A stretch of DNA of 64,000 bases from Brugia malayi (lineage: Eukaryota > Nematoda > Chromadorea > Rhabditida > Onchocercidae), in contig NW_025062476.1 in NCBI RefSeq assembly GCF_000002995.4, forward strand, positions 12,544,501 through 12,608,500, read 5' to 3'. The notes beneath the pieces were generated by a model. That model was not told where the DNA came from and searched no databases. It worked only from the letters and a program-made list of their open reading frames with translations. A program made the position numbers and the translations under genes. Below are positions 39,801 through 51,187 of the stretch, piece by piece; the stretch's first letter is position 1, and the number at the start of each line of letters is the position of its first letter.

Positions 39801-41135
39801 TGATATCTTGAAAGAATACTTCAAATAAATGATTTTAAATATATAATAAATTAAAATTAAGATGACATTCAAATTATATTCAAAAAATCAATTACTCAAA
39901 AAAAAGTTACTTCTTTTTCAAAAGCATAAATACGAAATGCTCCTCCGTTAATAAGTTTGAATAAGGCAGCGAATGCATCAATATGTCGTTCCGGAATTAA
40001 ACGCTCACTGATAAAATCAATCAAATCAGCCATCTGATCAGGTGTAACTCGTACTTGTGCTACATAACTTTCTGGTTGCACAAAATATAAAACATATGTT
40101 AGATATATACCAAACATTCGTTCCTAAAAAATGGTTTATTTGAAACTATTATACGATTAACATTTAAAATTCATTAACTCACTTTCAGAAAACATTTCAA
40201 TTTGTTTATTTCAGAAAGAGCACACACAGTTTCACATAAACTTTATAATTAATCTCATCTTCAAACTATATTTTAGCAGCAAGTTCAGCATGTTTAATGA
40301 ATGAAATTTAAATTTTGCACCTGTAAAGTCATTTCATTACTGAATTGTATATCTGACAATGACATAGGCTCATTATCAATTGTTGGTTCCTCGGCATACT
40401 CAGCTGGTTTTCGTTCACGATATGACATAGCATATGAAATTGCTATTTGAAGCAATTTTTCACTAAACTAAAATTTACAACAAAAATTACACAAAAAAAA
40501 AAAAAAAAAAAACTAAATATCAACTATCTAATTGCCGATAAAAAAAAAAATGACTGATTAATAGATGAAGGATTTATTTCATCTTAAGAATATTTATTAA
40601 AGTATTTCATGAATATTATCATCGAGATCAAATTAACAAGATAAGTAATGTACATATTGATCTCTCTTCTAGTTCGAAAGATATGAAATAACGCTAGCAG
40701 ACTCAAAGAAAAATATTTCTGATAATATATTAATATAAATAATAATGTATTAATATAATTAAATACAATTACATTAATATAACAACTAAAATATCTTTGA
40801 TAATAATATCAAATCTAATAATAATATATTACTAATATAATAAAGCTAATACTAATACATTACTATAAATAATAGTAACAATAATAATATATTAACAATT
40901 AAAATATCTCTAATTAAGCTTTCAAGAATGAAAAAAGAAAAAAGAAATTTACTTCATAGAGCTCAGCAGGACTCATACGACCCATAAATATTGTCGCAAA
41001 TTTCATTTTATCAAATAATTCAATGAATGGTTTATATCGAAGTGTTTCCTTCTCTTTGTACAACTTCAATAAACGTTCAATATCTTTACGACATCCAGCT
41101 GTTACTGGCATTACCGAAGTACCTTGGCCACGCAT
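36826..41135 (-). CDS. snRNA-activating protein complex subunit 1 (SNAPC1/SNAP43)-like
   Basis: SNAPc binds the proximal sequence element of snRNA and other small RNA promoters and recruits Pol II or Pol III. Eleven exons, all phases consistent, code 467 aa (transcript order): 41135-40953, 40467-40321, 40123-39911, 39658-39497, 39340-39231, 38835-38766, 38677-38534, 38144-38013, 37487-37414, 37080-36992, 36905-36826. Residues from about 17 (GCRKDIERLLKLYKE, then MKFATIFMGRM) correspond to the start of human SNAP43 (MKFGTIFCGRM). HIDAFAALFKL and GGAFRIYAFEK match its middle. ARHRRYLVDPS resembles the SRRHR element. The tail is basic and Ser/Lys-rich. An extra acidic loop of about 35 residues (EYAEEPTIDNEPMSLSDIQ) separates two conserved blocks, and the protein is longer than the human one (about 368 aa). 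The start could instead be the ATG at 41159 or 41111. Confidence 0.85.
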
Positions 41136-42390
41136 GATGAACCAAAAATAAATTATCAATATTTAATCAAATCTGCCAAAAATTCAATGCAGTTGGATTG
41201 TTTATGACGTCTAACACTGCAAAAAGTTATTTATCCTTATTTTGCTAATACACTAAAAGAGAAAACTAAGCTAAATGATTCTCTTTCTCTCAAATCATAG
41301 CTAAAATTTGCAAATGCGAATAAAACTTAAAATTTCAATACTTAAAACATAAAATTATCCCATACATACATGCAAAATTTAATCAGATGTATCACTAAGG
41401 AATGATCACTTTTCATCTTTAAAAACAAAAAAACAAAAAAAAAAAAAAAAAAAAGAGAAATTATTTGAAAATAAATTTTATTAGCATAATAGAGTTTTTA
41501 TTTCATGGCAAAAAGAACAGAAGGAAAATCACAGTGTAAATTTACAATATAATTTAAAACAAATATGAAATATGTGACAATATACCTAAAAAAATATGAA
41601 TTTAATGGCAAATCAAGCAAATGGAAAATTCTAAAAAGCGTATCAAAATTGAATTCTCAAATTTTAAGCAAAAAGAATCTCTGAATGAAAGAAAACATTC
41701 ATATTAGAAGTGCAAAAATTTATCACATTAAACAGTTTGTTTTGTTAAAGTTGATACCAACTTTAAATTTATCAAATGATTTATAGTCTACACAAACTGA
41801 TATAATTAGCACATTGTAAAAACTCATAATTATTGATTTTCGTAATGTGACAGTTATTTCAATTTTATCTTATCAAAGGTATAAACAAAAAGGATATTAT
41901 TTTACTGACTTTCTTATTTAGAATTCTTACATGATAAACTCCTATAATTCTTTTACTGCTTTCATCATCATTACACAAACAATAATATATTACTGTGATA
42001 AACAGTACTTGATAATCCAAGAATAAATTTTCGGTAAAATCTATTTAGCCTAAGAAAAATCTTTTCCTTCAACTGCTATTTCTTGCTTTTATTCTCTGTT
42101 TGTCTAATTAATTCCAGAAAAAAATAAGCTTAATTCAAAAGTTGACGATATTATAAAATCAATAGTACGAAATAGTTAGATCGTTTGTGTTCCTCTTAGA
42201 AATATATACAATAATTGAAGGTGTAATTACCATTTCTAAAGAAAATGAAGAAATATCACAATATACTTGTTGAATTCTACAAATTATGAAAGAGCTAAAA
42301 AAAAAAAAAAAAAAACATCGGTATGACGAAAACCACGGATGAGAAAAAATTAAAGAATATTAACAGAAGAAAAAATACTATCTTATGTTT

Positions 42391-42396
42391 TTTATT
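42391..42396 (-). terminator. candidate poly(A) signal of the CLC gene
   Basis: AATAAA on the minus strand about 320 nt after the stop codon. It lies just left of the T34 tract, which reads as A34 on the transcript. Confidence 0.3.
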
Positions 42397-42457
42397 GACG
42401 AATTTCATTTAATTTATGTAACAAAAATATCCTTTTTCATGCATTAATGTATATATC

Positions 42458-42459
<2 letters not shown>

Positions 42460-42493
<34 letters not shown>
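42460..42493. repeat. 34-bp poly(T) homopolymer
   Basis: Uninterrupted T34, the longest pure homopolymer I noticed in the window. It lies in the CLC 3' region. Confidence 0.95.
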
Positions 42494-42499
<6 letters not shown>

Positions 42500-42661
42500 T
42501 AATCCATATTTTCTATGGAACATTTGAAAATATGCTAATATGAAGCAAAATTTAATATTTCACTGGGAATTATGTATAACAATTATGAAAATTCCTGCAA
42601 CAACGAATACTACCAATTGCAGTAACCGGGAATCATACACTAACCACAATTACAAGTAGAG

Positions 42662-42692
<31 letters not shown>

Positions 42693-42714
42693 GATTTCTC
42701 AATAAAAGAGTGAC

Positions 42715-45700
42715 TTAGAAAGAATGATTTTCAGCATTTTCGGCACCCATTTTCATAAAATCAAGAATATCCTTTTTGGTGATTATCCCAAGAAGGCGAC
42801 CATTGCGCGTTACAAGTACTTGTCTCAAACCAAGTTTTCGAAACATATCTATTACTGTTTCCATTGGTGTTTGATCGGTTACAGTCATCGGTGCCTGAAG
42901 ATTCAATTTAAAAAACACTCTGCAAACGATTAAGTTGAATTTCAAAATTTAGTACTATGATTAGTAGCACAAATCTTATTCAAATGCCAAATGAGCGGAA
43001 CTAAACGTATTTAAAAAATTCAAATAATGTATATTAAAAATTATAAAATAAAATAAAAACCGAATAAAGATGTATATTAGAAGTATTGAATTTCTAATTA
43101 TCACAATGCAATAAAGAATAAACGAAAATCTAAAATTTCTAAAAGTGCTTAGCAAACAATGTTTGAAAAAAGACGGAAAGAAAACCAGACTCGACCGATA
43201 AGTACAAGTTATAAACAATCATCAAAAAGATCAATGATTTAATTTATCTAAATATTTGATCTGCTAAAAATGGTGAACATTAGTAATAAAAAATTACCAA
43301 ATCAATGAGTTTACGAAAACGCAGCGGTGCTGGAATACCTTCAGCTGTCTCTGGGACATCACTCTTGAAATAAACAATTGAATTTGTGACAACATAAGGT
43401 TGTAACTTACGAGCAGAATGTAGAGCAAGTTGCAAATCACGTCTGAAATATCAGTTTATAATATCTTCAATCAGTGCTTATTTCATAATAAAAAATAGCC
43501 TAAATAAAAATGTCTTAAGAATAACATCTAACCGTGGACAGAATCCCACTAAGTATAAGTTCTCTTCACTGACGACAACTGGAAAACCGTTAAAATTAGT
43601 TTCACGTAGCAAAACTTCAATATCACCAACTGTCATCGTATCTTGTGTGATTACTCGTAACATGCCACCACCTAAAAAATTAAATAAATTTTGAAAGGAC
43701 TGCATTTTTCCTAAAATTAAAAAACTTTAAGGCAAAAACTATAGGACGAATCTTTGAAATATCACATGAATTCAGAATTGCTCAAATTATTTTATGCTCA
43801 GAAAAATCACTACTGAAATAGAGAAAGTTTTCTACCTGGTCCAGGTTTCATTACTTGTATAGCAACTGTGGAATATGGATATTCGCCTTTGTTGTCTAAA
43901 AATGGATAGCCGTTCAAATCTATATGCGCATCATATATACCCTGAAATATACTCCTTTTTTTTTTCCTGAAACAAAAAAAAAAAAAAAAAAACAATTTGA
44001 AAAACCGAATTATATAAAATGAAGCAGTATCTTATATATAATTTGCCAGTCATTTAAAAAAAAATCTGTGTTGGATATTTTAATGCTAATTTCATGGTAA
44101 GGATGATTACCATTTTGTAGAAAGCATCACCAATCCATTTTGCAAACATTGTAGCAACCATTGTCGGCACGATAAATTCAAGACTTCCCGTTAATTCAAA
44201 CATAATTACAACCAATGAAACGGTCATCCTTTAAAACGAAATAAATTAGTTGCACGACCATGCAAGAAATAGAAACATCATTGCAATCTGAATTATTTTT
44301 CTCGGTTTGAAATCTTAAATTTGAAGAGATTTGTTTAAAGCACAAATTTTTGTTAATCGAATGCATTTTCCCTTGTAAAATACAAAAAGAAAAAACCAGA
44401 TTACTGAATTGTAAATAAGCTCATACCTTACTGAATGTTTCAGCATATTTTCATACAATTTAGTAATATAATATACCTTGTTACTCCGCCAAGTACCGCA
44501 GCAGCACCAACCATTGCATAAAGTCCTGGCATAACACAATCCTTACCAACTTGGCAAGACCAAATAGTATTATGTATTTCAGCATTCTTCTGAAGCAACT
44601 TCTAACATTATACATACATATACTTATTTATACATGAAAATGCTAACAAATAATAATGAGTTTAGCTTTATTCATTTGACTGCTTAACTCAATAACATGT
44701 TTTCGCAATTTCAAATAAATATAAAGTTTGCACAATCAGTATTAATTTTTCTTGATTGAATTACTGTACATACCTTTTGTTTAACATAAATATGGAGAAC
44801 AAAAAAAAAAATTGCTGAATTTTTTAGGTTGATGACCCTTATTAAAAAGTAAGCCACAGAATAAAAGTAATTAATAAAACATTCAACATACTTGCAGAGA
44901 CGCAGCTATTCCCTCTACAGTGATACCCAATAAACGACCAGCAATAGCACCCATAGCAAGACTTGGTACAAACAGACCAGCAGGGACTTTGATGCCAAAT
45001 GTAAATATTGTTAGTATCAACTTTATTATCAACGCCAAAATAAGATCAATAAACGCATTCTAAAAAGTAAACAAACTCGATATCGTAGTAATTTTAAATT
45101 TTGAGAATAAATTTTATGGCCGATGTTTATTAAACTTAAATTTATCATTTTAATTTCTATGCTCATTGTTAATACATAATATACTGCTAATACCGATTAT
45201 ATGAAAGAAAAGCAATGATTTTTTTTTTGAAATATTCCATATGGCAGTGAAGATTTAAACTTTTGTAGTGTCAGAAAATATTGACGTAACATACAACATT
45301 CTGGAACACGGAACACAAAGCAGATCAATTTACGATTCAAACCTATTTTTAATTAGACGATATTTACAAGTAAAGCATTGGACATTAGCAAAATAACTGA
45401 AATGATTCACTGCAAAATCATCCTGTATGATGGAATGTTTGATATAAACAAATTTTAAACTTACGTGCACTCCTGCTCCCAATTCTCCAGTATGATAATT
45501 ATCATCCACCTTATCGAAAGAGAATGTTTTATTCTGATAGTCACAAAGATCCATCATAAAATCTTCGGGACCACAACGATCGAAAAGCTACAATTTACAA
45601 ATTATGGAAAATTAACGCTAAAATTAAAAAAATTTTTTTTCCCGAAAAAGCAAACTATGAAGGAAATTCAAAAAAAAAAAACTGAATCCATTATGTTATT

Positions 45701-48700
45701 GGCTCTCACATTTTTAAATAATGTCGCAGCAGAGGTGCACTCTTATATTTACTTTATTTTAATGATTTCTTTCCTATTCTCAACCACTGTTTTTACAACA
45801 TTTCGTTTTTAAAATGTGCTCCCTTTCAAAAACTTATTTAGCTTAACTAGATTTGATCTTGTTCTTCATTTTTAACCAAGCAGATACATACAATCCATCA
45901 TTGCAGCTACACACATCAGAAAATAATATTCAAAGCGCATCAGAAAAATTTAATGAGAAAAAAGCAATATCAACTTGTCTTATCAGTGACGATGAACTTC
46001 GACGAGTATATGGATTGAAATAACTGACGAATGCTGTGATAAGTGTCACAACAAGAACCTCTTTTACAGGATTATTACCCAAGGTTTTATTCGCTTTTCG
46101 GAATCGACACCATTTTATGTTTGCCCTTCAAATAACTTTAACTAAATTTTCCGCTACAAAAAAGGAGATTATAAGAACAAAGAAAGAAGAACAATAAAAG
46201 TTTGCCCTGTACAGTCAGTCAAAGCATATCATCATGAAAATCAACAAAACATTGCTGTGTCGAAATTCATTTTCAACAAAGCTCACCATATGAATAAACT
46301 TCCAATGATACCTCCAAATAATCCAAGACCAGCAAATGGAATAAGTTCAACAAATGTCCATTTCATGCTATAGTCAACATGAAACAAAGATGTCTGCAAT
46401 TTACAATTTTGATAAAATTTCGCATCTAAATACCGAAATTTACCAAACAAACACATATAATATTTAAACACGTAGTACCTATTTAAACCTAACATATTTA
46501 AATAAAATATAAAAAACGAAATTTCTTTGTAAACAATTTATTCGAAGAAGATTAAAAAATTCATTACAATAATTTGCTATGCACCTGATCACTTCCAAAT
46601 GGATTCATTATTCGTAAGATAATTCCAGCAATAAGTGCGCAAAAAAATGAACGCCACATAGTTTTCAAAGGGAAATAATAACTTGCTTCTTCCAAACTGC
46701 AATCTTTTATTTCAAGCTAATTGGCCTGGAGTCAATCATTGGTTCTTACAAGAATGTTTTCTAGTCTCGTGACATTAATCTATAAACTCAAAATATAAGT
46801 CACTTGACAAAAAGTATGTGCGATAATCATAGATGATTCCCATAAGCTTATTAAAATTACTGAGACTAACAAAAATACCATTTGTTCCTTACTTGCATTA
46901 TAGCTTGTTTTAAAAAAACTTTAAAAACCATAAAATTACCTGAATAGAACTCCTCCTATAGGAGCACCGAATGCAACTGAAACACCGGCTGCAGCGGAGG
47001 CACTTAATATTTCACGTTTTTTGGCTTCATTTGAACCATATTTTGGAAAAAGATAAGAAAATATATTTCCTATGCAACAAGCCAAATGAACCATTGGACC
47101 TTCTTTTCCCAAATTCAAACCTTAAATATCATAGAACAAATTATCTTGTCCAAAACTGAATTTAGAATATCCATAAATAGTTCTCTTGTCTATTTAAAAA
47201 AAATGCTTAATACTGCAAAAAATATGAAAAATTCACCAACCAGATGCAGATGCCAAGATTAAGCCAACAGATTTAATAATGAAAGTCCATTTACCCAAAT
47301 AACCTCTAATGATAAAACCGGATAGAATGCATTTGATCTCAGGTATACCCGAACCGCAAGCATATGGAGCAAATACCTAGAAACAGAAATTTTATATCAA
47401 CAAATTTTAAGATACTTGATTAATTTTTAAGAAATACAATATGCTTGTCTTCTTGTTCACATGTTTCATTTTTTTTCGGATATCACTTCCAAATCTCGAG
47501 ATATATTTTTTCTTTCTTCTTTTTAAAAGCAGAACTGATAGAAATCAACTTCAATTAACACAAAAATGAAAGTGCATTAAAGTTACCTTAACCAAAGCTA
47601 CAGTAACTCCTGTCATCAATACACTCCAGCCACAATAAAAAAATAATTCCATTACATAATAAAAGAAATTTCGTTCATAAAACTGCATCATTTCAGGCCA
47701 AGATGTCCATGCCGAACAATCGGCATCTTTATAAACACTATCATTTGCTGACCAACAACAATGCTCACGATCAAGCCAAAATCGATCGGCACATATACCA
47801 TCCTGTAAGAACCAGAGTATTACAAAAAAAAAAAAAAATTTTTTTCAAAGTAATCACAAAGAACTCTTCCATTCTTTTATTTCTTCAACAATGATCAGAA
47901 CTAATGTTCCATTCATTCCCTATTTAAATCACTTGAATTCAGAAGGCTTTCCAGAAAAAAGTACATTTCACAGAGACATTACCTTTAAATCACTCATCCA
48001 ACGTGCTCCAATATCAATAATACCAGCAATGGTACCAGCAGCAAGACCAACCATCAATACACATACCCAACCACTTCCCGCATCCCATAAACTACACAAT
48101 TTACCAAAAGGAGTTTTTGATTGTTTTACGATAAATTTGTGACGTAATCTATCCCGTGCAAGATCTCTTTGCCAATCTATTGTATGAAAGTCACCATACC
48201 GACTGTAAAAAACACTTTACTTCCGATTGGAGCAAAATAAATAAATGATTACTGTCCGTAACTCCTTCAAACTGTATCGCCAAAAGAAAACATCTCAAGC
48301 ATTCTAGGTTCCCAAGCTTCGGAACTTAGAGTGCTTCAGAACGTTTTTGACACAAGTAGGGATAAATTTGAGTCAATTATTTTAATTCCCTCAGTGTTTT
48401 TTCCATATGGCACTACTCACACGAATCAATAGAAATCGGTAGAAACCTCTCTATTGGCGGTGATGCTTCATCAATAATTATTTCATCACTGTCGGTTAAT
48501 GCAATAAAATTACTTGCACTTGTACCTGGAATAGATGGTTAAGTCTTTAGTTGAAATAAATGAATAATTCATATCTTAAATTTAAAGGGTGAAGATTTTA
48601 ACCATATGATTTAATAAAATCATACGTTCTAAGCAAAAGAAAATGATTAAAACTTTCACAAAATGAAATTCATGAATGAACAAATAAACATACCGCGATA

Positions 48701-49471
48701 TTTTAATGTCTCACGATTACTCTGTTTAGCATGTACCATTGCTGGTGCTGTATTGGAAGTGGAAATATTGGAAGAAGGAACAATTATATCATTATCATCC
48801 ATCATTATACTTGTTTCTAGCTCGATTTGAGTCCTTTTTATTGCTCGACACCGGTTAAATATTGACAGTTGCGTTCTGGATTGATTCGGTGATATTAAGC
48901 ACGTTGTTTCAGTTTGCTACAAAAAAAAGTAATCTTTCCTACAATTTACCTAATCCAAGCAGAATCCTACTGTCCATTGAGAAATACATGAGTAAATCCT
49001 AATCAACTTTTTTTCCATGGTACAAACATTTCAAACCCTTACAGGTTTTGATATACAGCTCTTTCAAGATTTCTAGCCTTACATAAACGGCATTCTATTC
49101 AACCTATGATAATAGGAATAATGCTTCAAGCTCCAGCTATCTATCCAACTATCCATCCATGTTTCCATGAGTCAAATGCACTTGTAGTTATTCCCAAAAG
49201 CAACATCAAAATCGTTCGAAAAATCACTTTTATATTCCAGTTATCATCCACTTTCTTATTCTAGTTTTATAACTTTCTCGTGCCTAATTTCGTCTCCACT
49301 CCAACTAAGAACACTTCCTTGCCCGGCTTTTTCATCATGCTCGCATCAGCCTTCACGTCTACTTTTATTAAATAAAAAAGCAACTAACAAAAAGAGAAAG
49401 TTAACAGGTAGCTGAAAAAAAGAAAAAAAAAAAAAAAAACGCACCTCGTCACTAATCCAAGAACTGCTCAT
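42715..49471 (-). CDS. clh-5: CLC-3/4/5-type Cl-/H+ exchanger
   Basis: This is an endosomal/lysosomal-type 2Cl-/H+ antiporter with two cytosolic CBS domains. Eighteen exons, all phases consistent, code 851 aa (transcript order): 49471-49445, 48916-48694, 48525-48447, 48202-47983, 47802-47587, 47376-47241, 47120-46940, 46696-46585, 46393-46287, 46125-45975, 45587-45465, 45059-44892, 44601-44477, 44228-44111, 43941-43836, 43671-43533, 43442-43298, 42894-42715. Selectivity elements: GSGIPE (about 263-268), GKEGP with gating Glu about 307, GLFVP (about 553-557) and the central Tyr about 609 ([12 protein letters not shown]). The proton glutamate is present (second Glu of SLEE, about 364, 57 residues after the gating Glu, as in CLC-5), which argues for an exchanger rather than a channel. 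CBS1 ([14 protein letters not shown]) and CBS2 ([20 protein letters not shown]) fill the C-terminus. Symbol by similarity to the single C. elegans CLC-3/4/5-class gene. Exon 1 encodes nine residues only. Confidence 0.95.
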
Positions 49472-51187
49472 AGAAAGTGAGACTGATCAACTCTCACAAG
49501 CATTTTTTGTGCCTAAATCGGCAGTTTCCTAAAAAAAGAAAAAAAAAAAAAATTACAACATTTAATCTTTAATCTTAACGACAGTAAAGTGAATTTTTTT
49601 TTAAAGTAATACAGATATTAACAAAAATGATACATTACCGTCTGATTTAGCTCAAGTTTTATAAATTATGAAATATCTATGAGAGGAAGAAAAGTGAATT
49701 TTCCCCTTAGAAAAACAGCAATAATAAAAGATAATGCAATCGGTTAAACCAAAAATCAAAAAGAAGAAGATTAGTAATAATTATTATTGTTGTTGTTAAA
49801 TATAAAATCAAACAATTAAAGCTAATAATATTTTCTTTGTAAGCAAATTTAAAATTTAACTCTCCTCCTCATCTCACCGACAAACCTTAGAGTAAAATAA
49901 GTGTTAACGACTACGACCGCCCGCTAAGCGACACCTTCTAACAGTGTAAGCTGTCCCGATGTAACAAGATGTAACACGGCCCTGTATATCAAGCAGTTAT
50001 CGTTTCAGAGTAATTCCGATTTGTTGTTTACAACGATTTACAGTTTTATTTAATTTTAATTAACTATAAATGTTGTATTTGAATTAGATTTATTCTTATT
50101 AGAACTGAAAATTGAATTAACAGTTTAGTTTGATATATCATTTGATTTTAATTAATTTTAAATTTCGTATTTGAATTAAGTCTATTTTTATCAGGATTGA
50201 AAATTAAATCAACATTTCAGTTTGATTTATTATTTGATTTTAGTTTTTAAATCATGTATTTCAATTATGTTTATTCTTATTAGCACTGAAAAATGAATCA
50301 GCTTTTCAGTTTGAAAGGATATATTTCGGAAATTTCAAAACATGTCATACTTATCCGTTTTAAGCTTTTTTTTTTTTTAAATCAATGGATCAAGTCAATC
50401 TGCTAAATCGAGTTCGTCTTTCTCATCTTTTTTTTTACAATTAATTTATTTTTTTATAGGCTGTTGATTGACTAAAATTTAACTGATTAAAACATATCTT
50501 GATTCAGTTTCATCGACTTATAATTTGATAGGAAGTTTCGTCATTCATTGGTTTTTATTAGTAATATTTGGTTTTCATCAATTATTTTTTTTTTTTAAAT
50601 AATTTGTTTTTTATTTTTCCTTTCATACCAATTTATATGATATTTTAATGTGTTTGAAAATTTTTACATTCATAATTGTTTGTCATATCTTTCATATACT
50701 CATTTCTTTTCATGTAGACATGACAAATGATATGCAAATTTTTTTCTTATATTAATATATATAATTTCTTTTTATCAGATTATGTATATTGTTTTTTCTA
50801 TTTTTATTATTTTCTTTTAATGCCAGTTTTTATAACATATATAATGTTGCACTTGCATAGTCTTTTTTGCTCATATTTTATGTATTACTATTTTTTTTTT
50901 TTTCCATCACAATATATGTAAATTAGTTTATGCATATTTTTGCATATGCATTCTCTTAATTTATCTTAACTGTTTGGTATAAGGAAATAAATAGGGACTG
51001 AAATGATAGTATACGAGATGATAAGATAGATATGTAAAATTAAATATTGAATGAAAATGTTGATCATTCTAGTGATCGCATTCGATCATTAAAGAAAGCA
51101 AATCAGAAAGAAGTGGAAAAGTGTTGTTATATCAAAAGGTGCAGAAAAAGTAAAAAAGTGTGGTAATTAAACTTATCCATTGGATCG
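49472..51187. other. divergent promoter region between CLC and STRIP genes
   Basis: The two start codons face away from each other across about 1.7 kb. A minus-strand acceptor (poly-T then TTTTTTTAG, exon side ending at 49528) lies 57 nt before the CLC ATG, so part of this is CLC 5'UTR. A patch richer in G and C lies near 49870-49990. The rest is AT-rich with no recognised coding exon. Confidence 0.5.
49870..49990. promoter_or_regulatory. GC-richer patch, candidate core promoter of the CLC gene
   Basis: This short segment (for example CGACTACGACCGCCCGCTAA around 49909-49928) stands out against the AT-rich surroundings, 400-520 bp upstream of the CLC ATG. It could be a promoter, a 5' non-coding exon or a small RNA gene. 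I could not fold it into a tRNA cloverleaf by eye. Confidence 0.3.

Larger units (their letters stand above)
41136..42714. other. 1.6 kb intergenic region, CLC 3' end to SNAPC1-like 5' end
   Basis: It holds the CLC 3'UTR, a T34 homopolymer and the 5' flank of the SNAPC1-like gene. On the minus strand a good acceptor (TTTTTGCAG, exon side at 41216) lies 81 nt before the SNAPC1-like ATG and could be a 5'UTR intron end or a spliced-leader site. No coding exon was recognised. The distance is large for a classical nematode operon, so co-transcription is only possible. Confidence 0.5.

Noticed and set aside
42457..42495. Poly(T) tract as evidence of a retrotransposed minus-strand cDNA tail
   Set aside because: Long T and A runs are abundant throughout the window and no cDNA-like sequence or target duplication adjoins this one.
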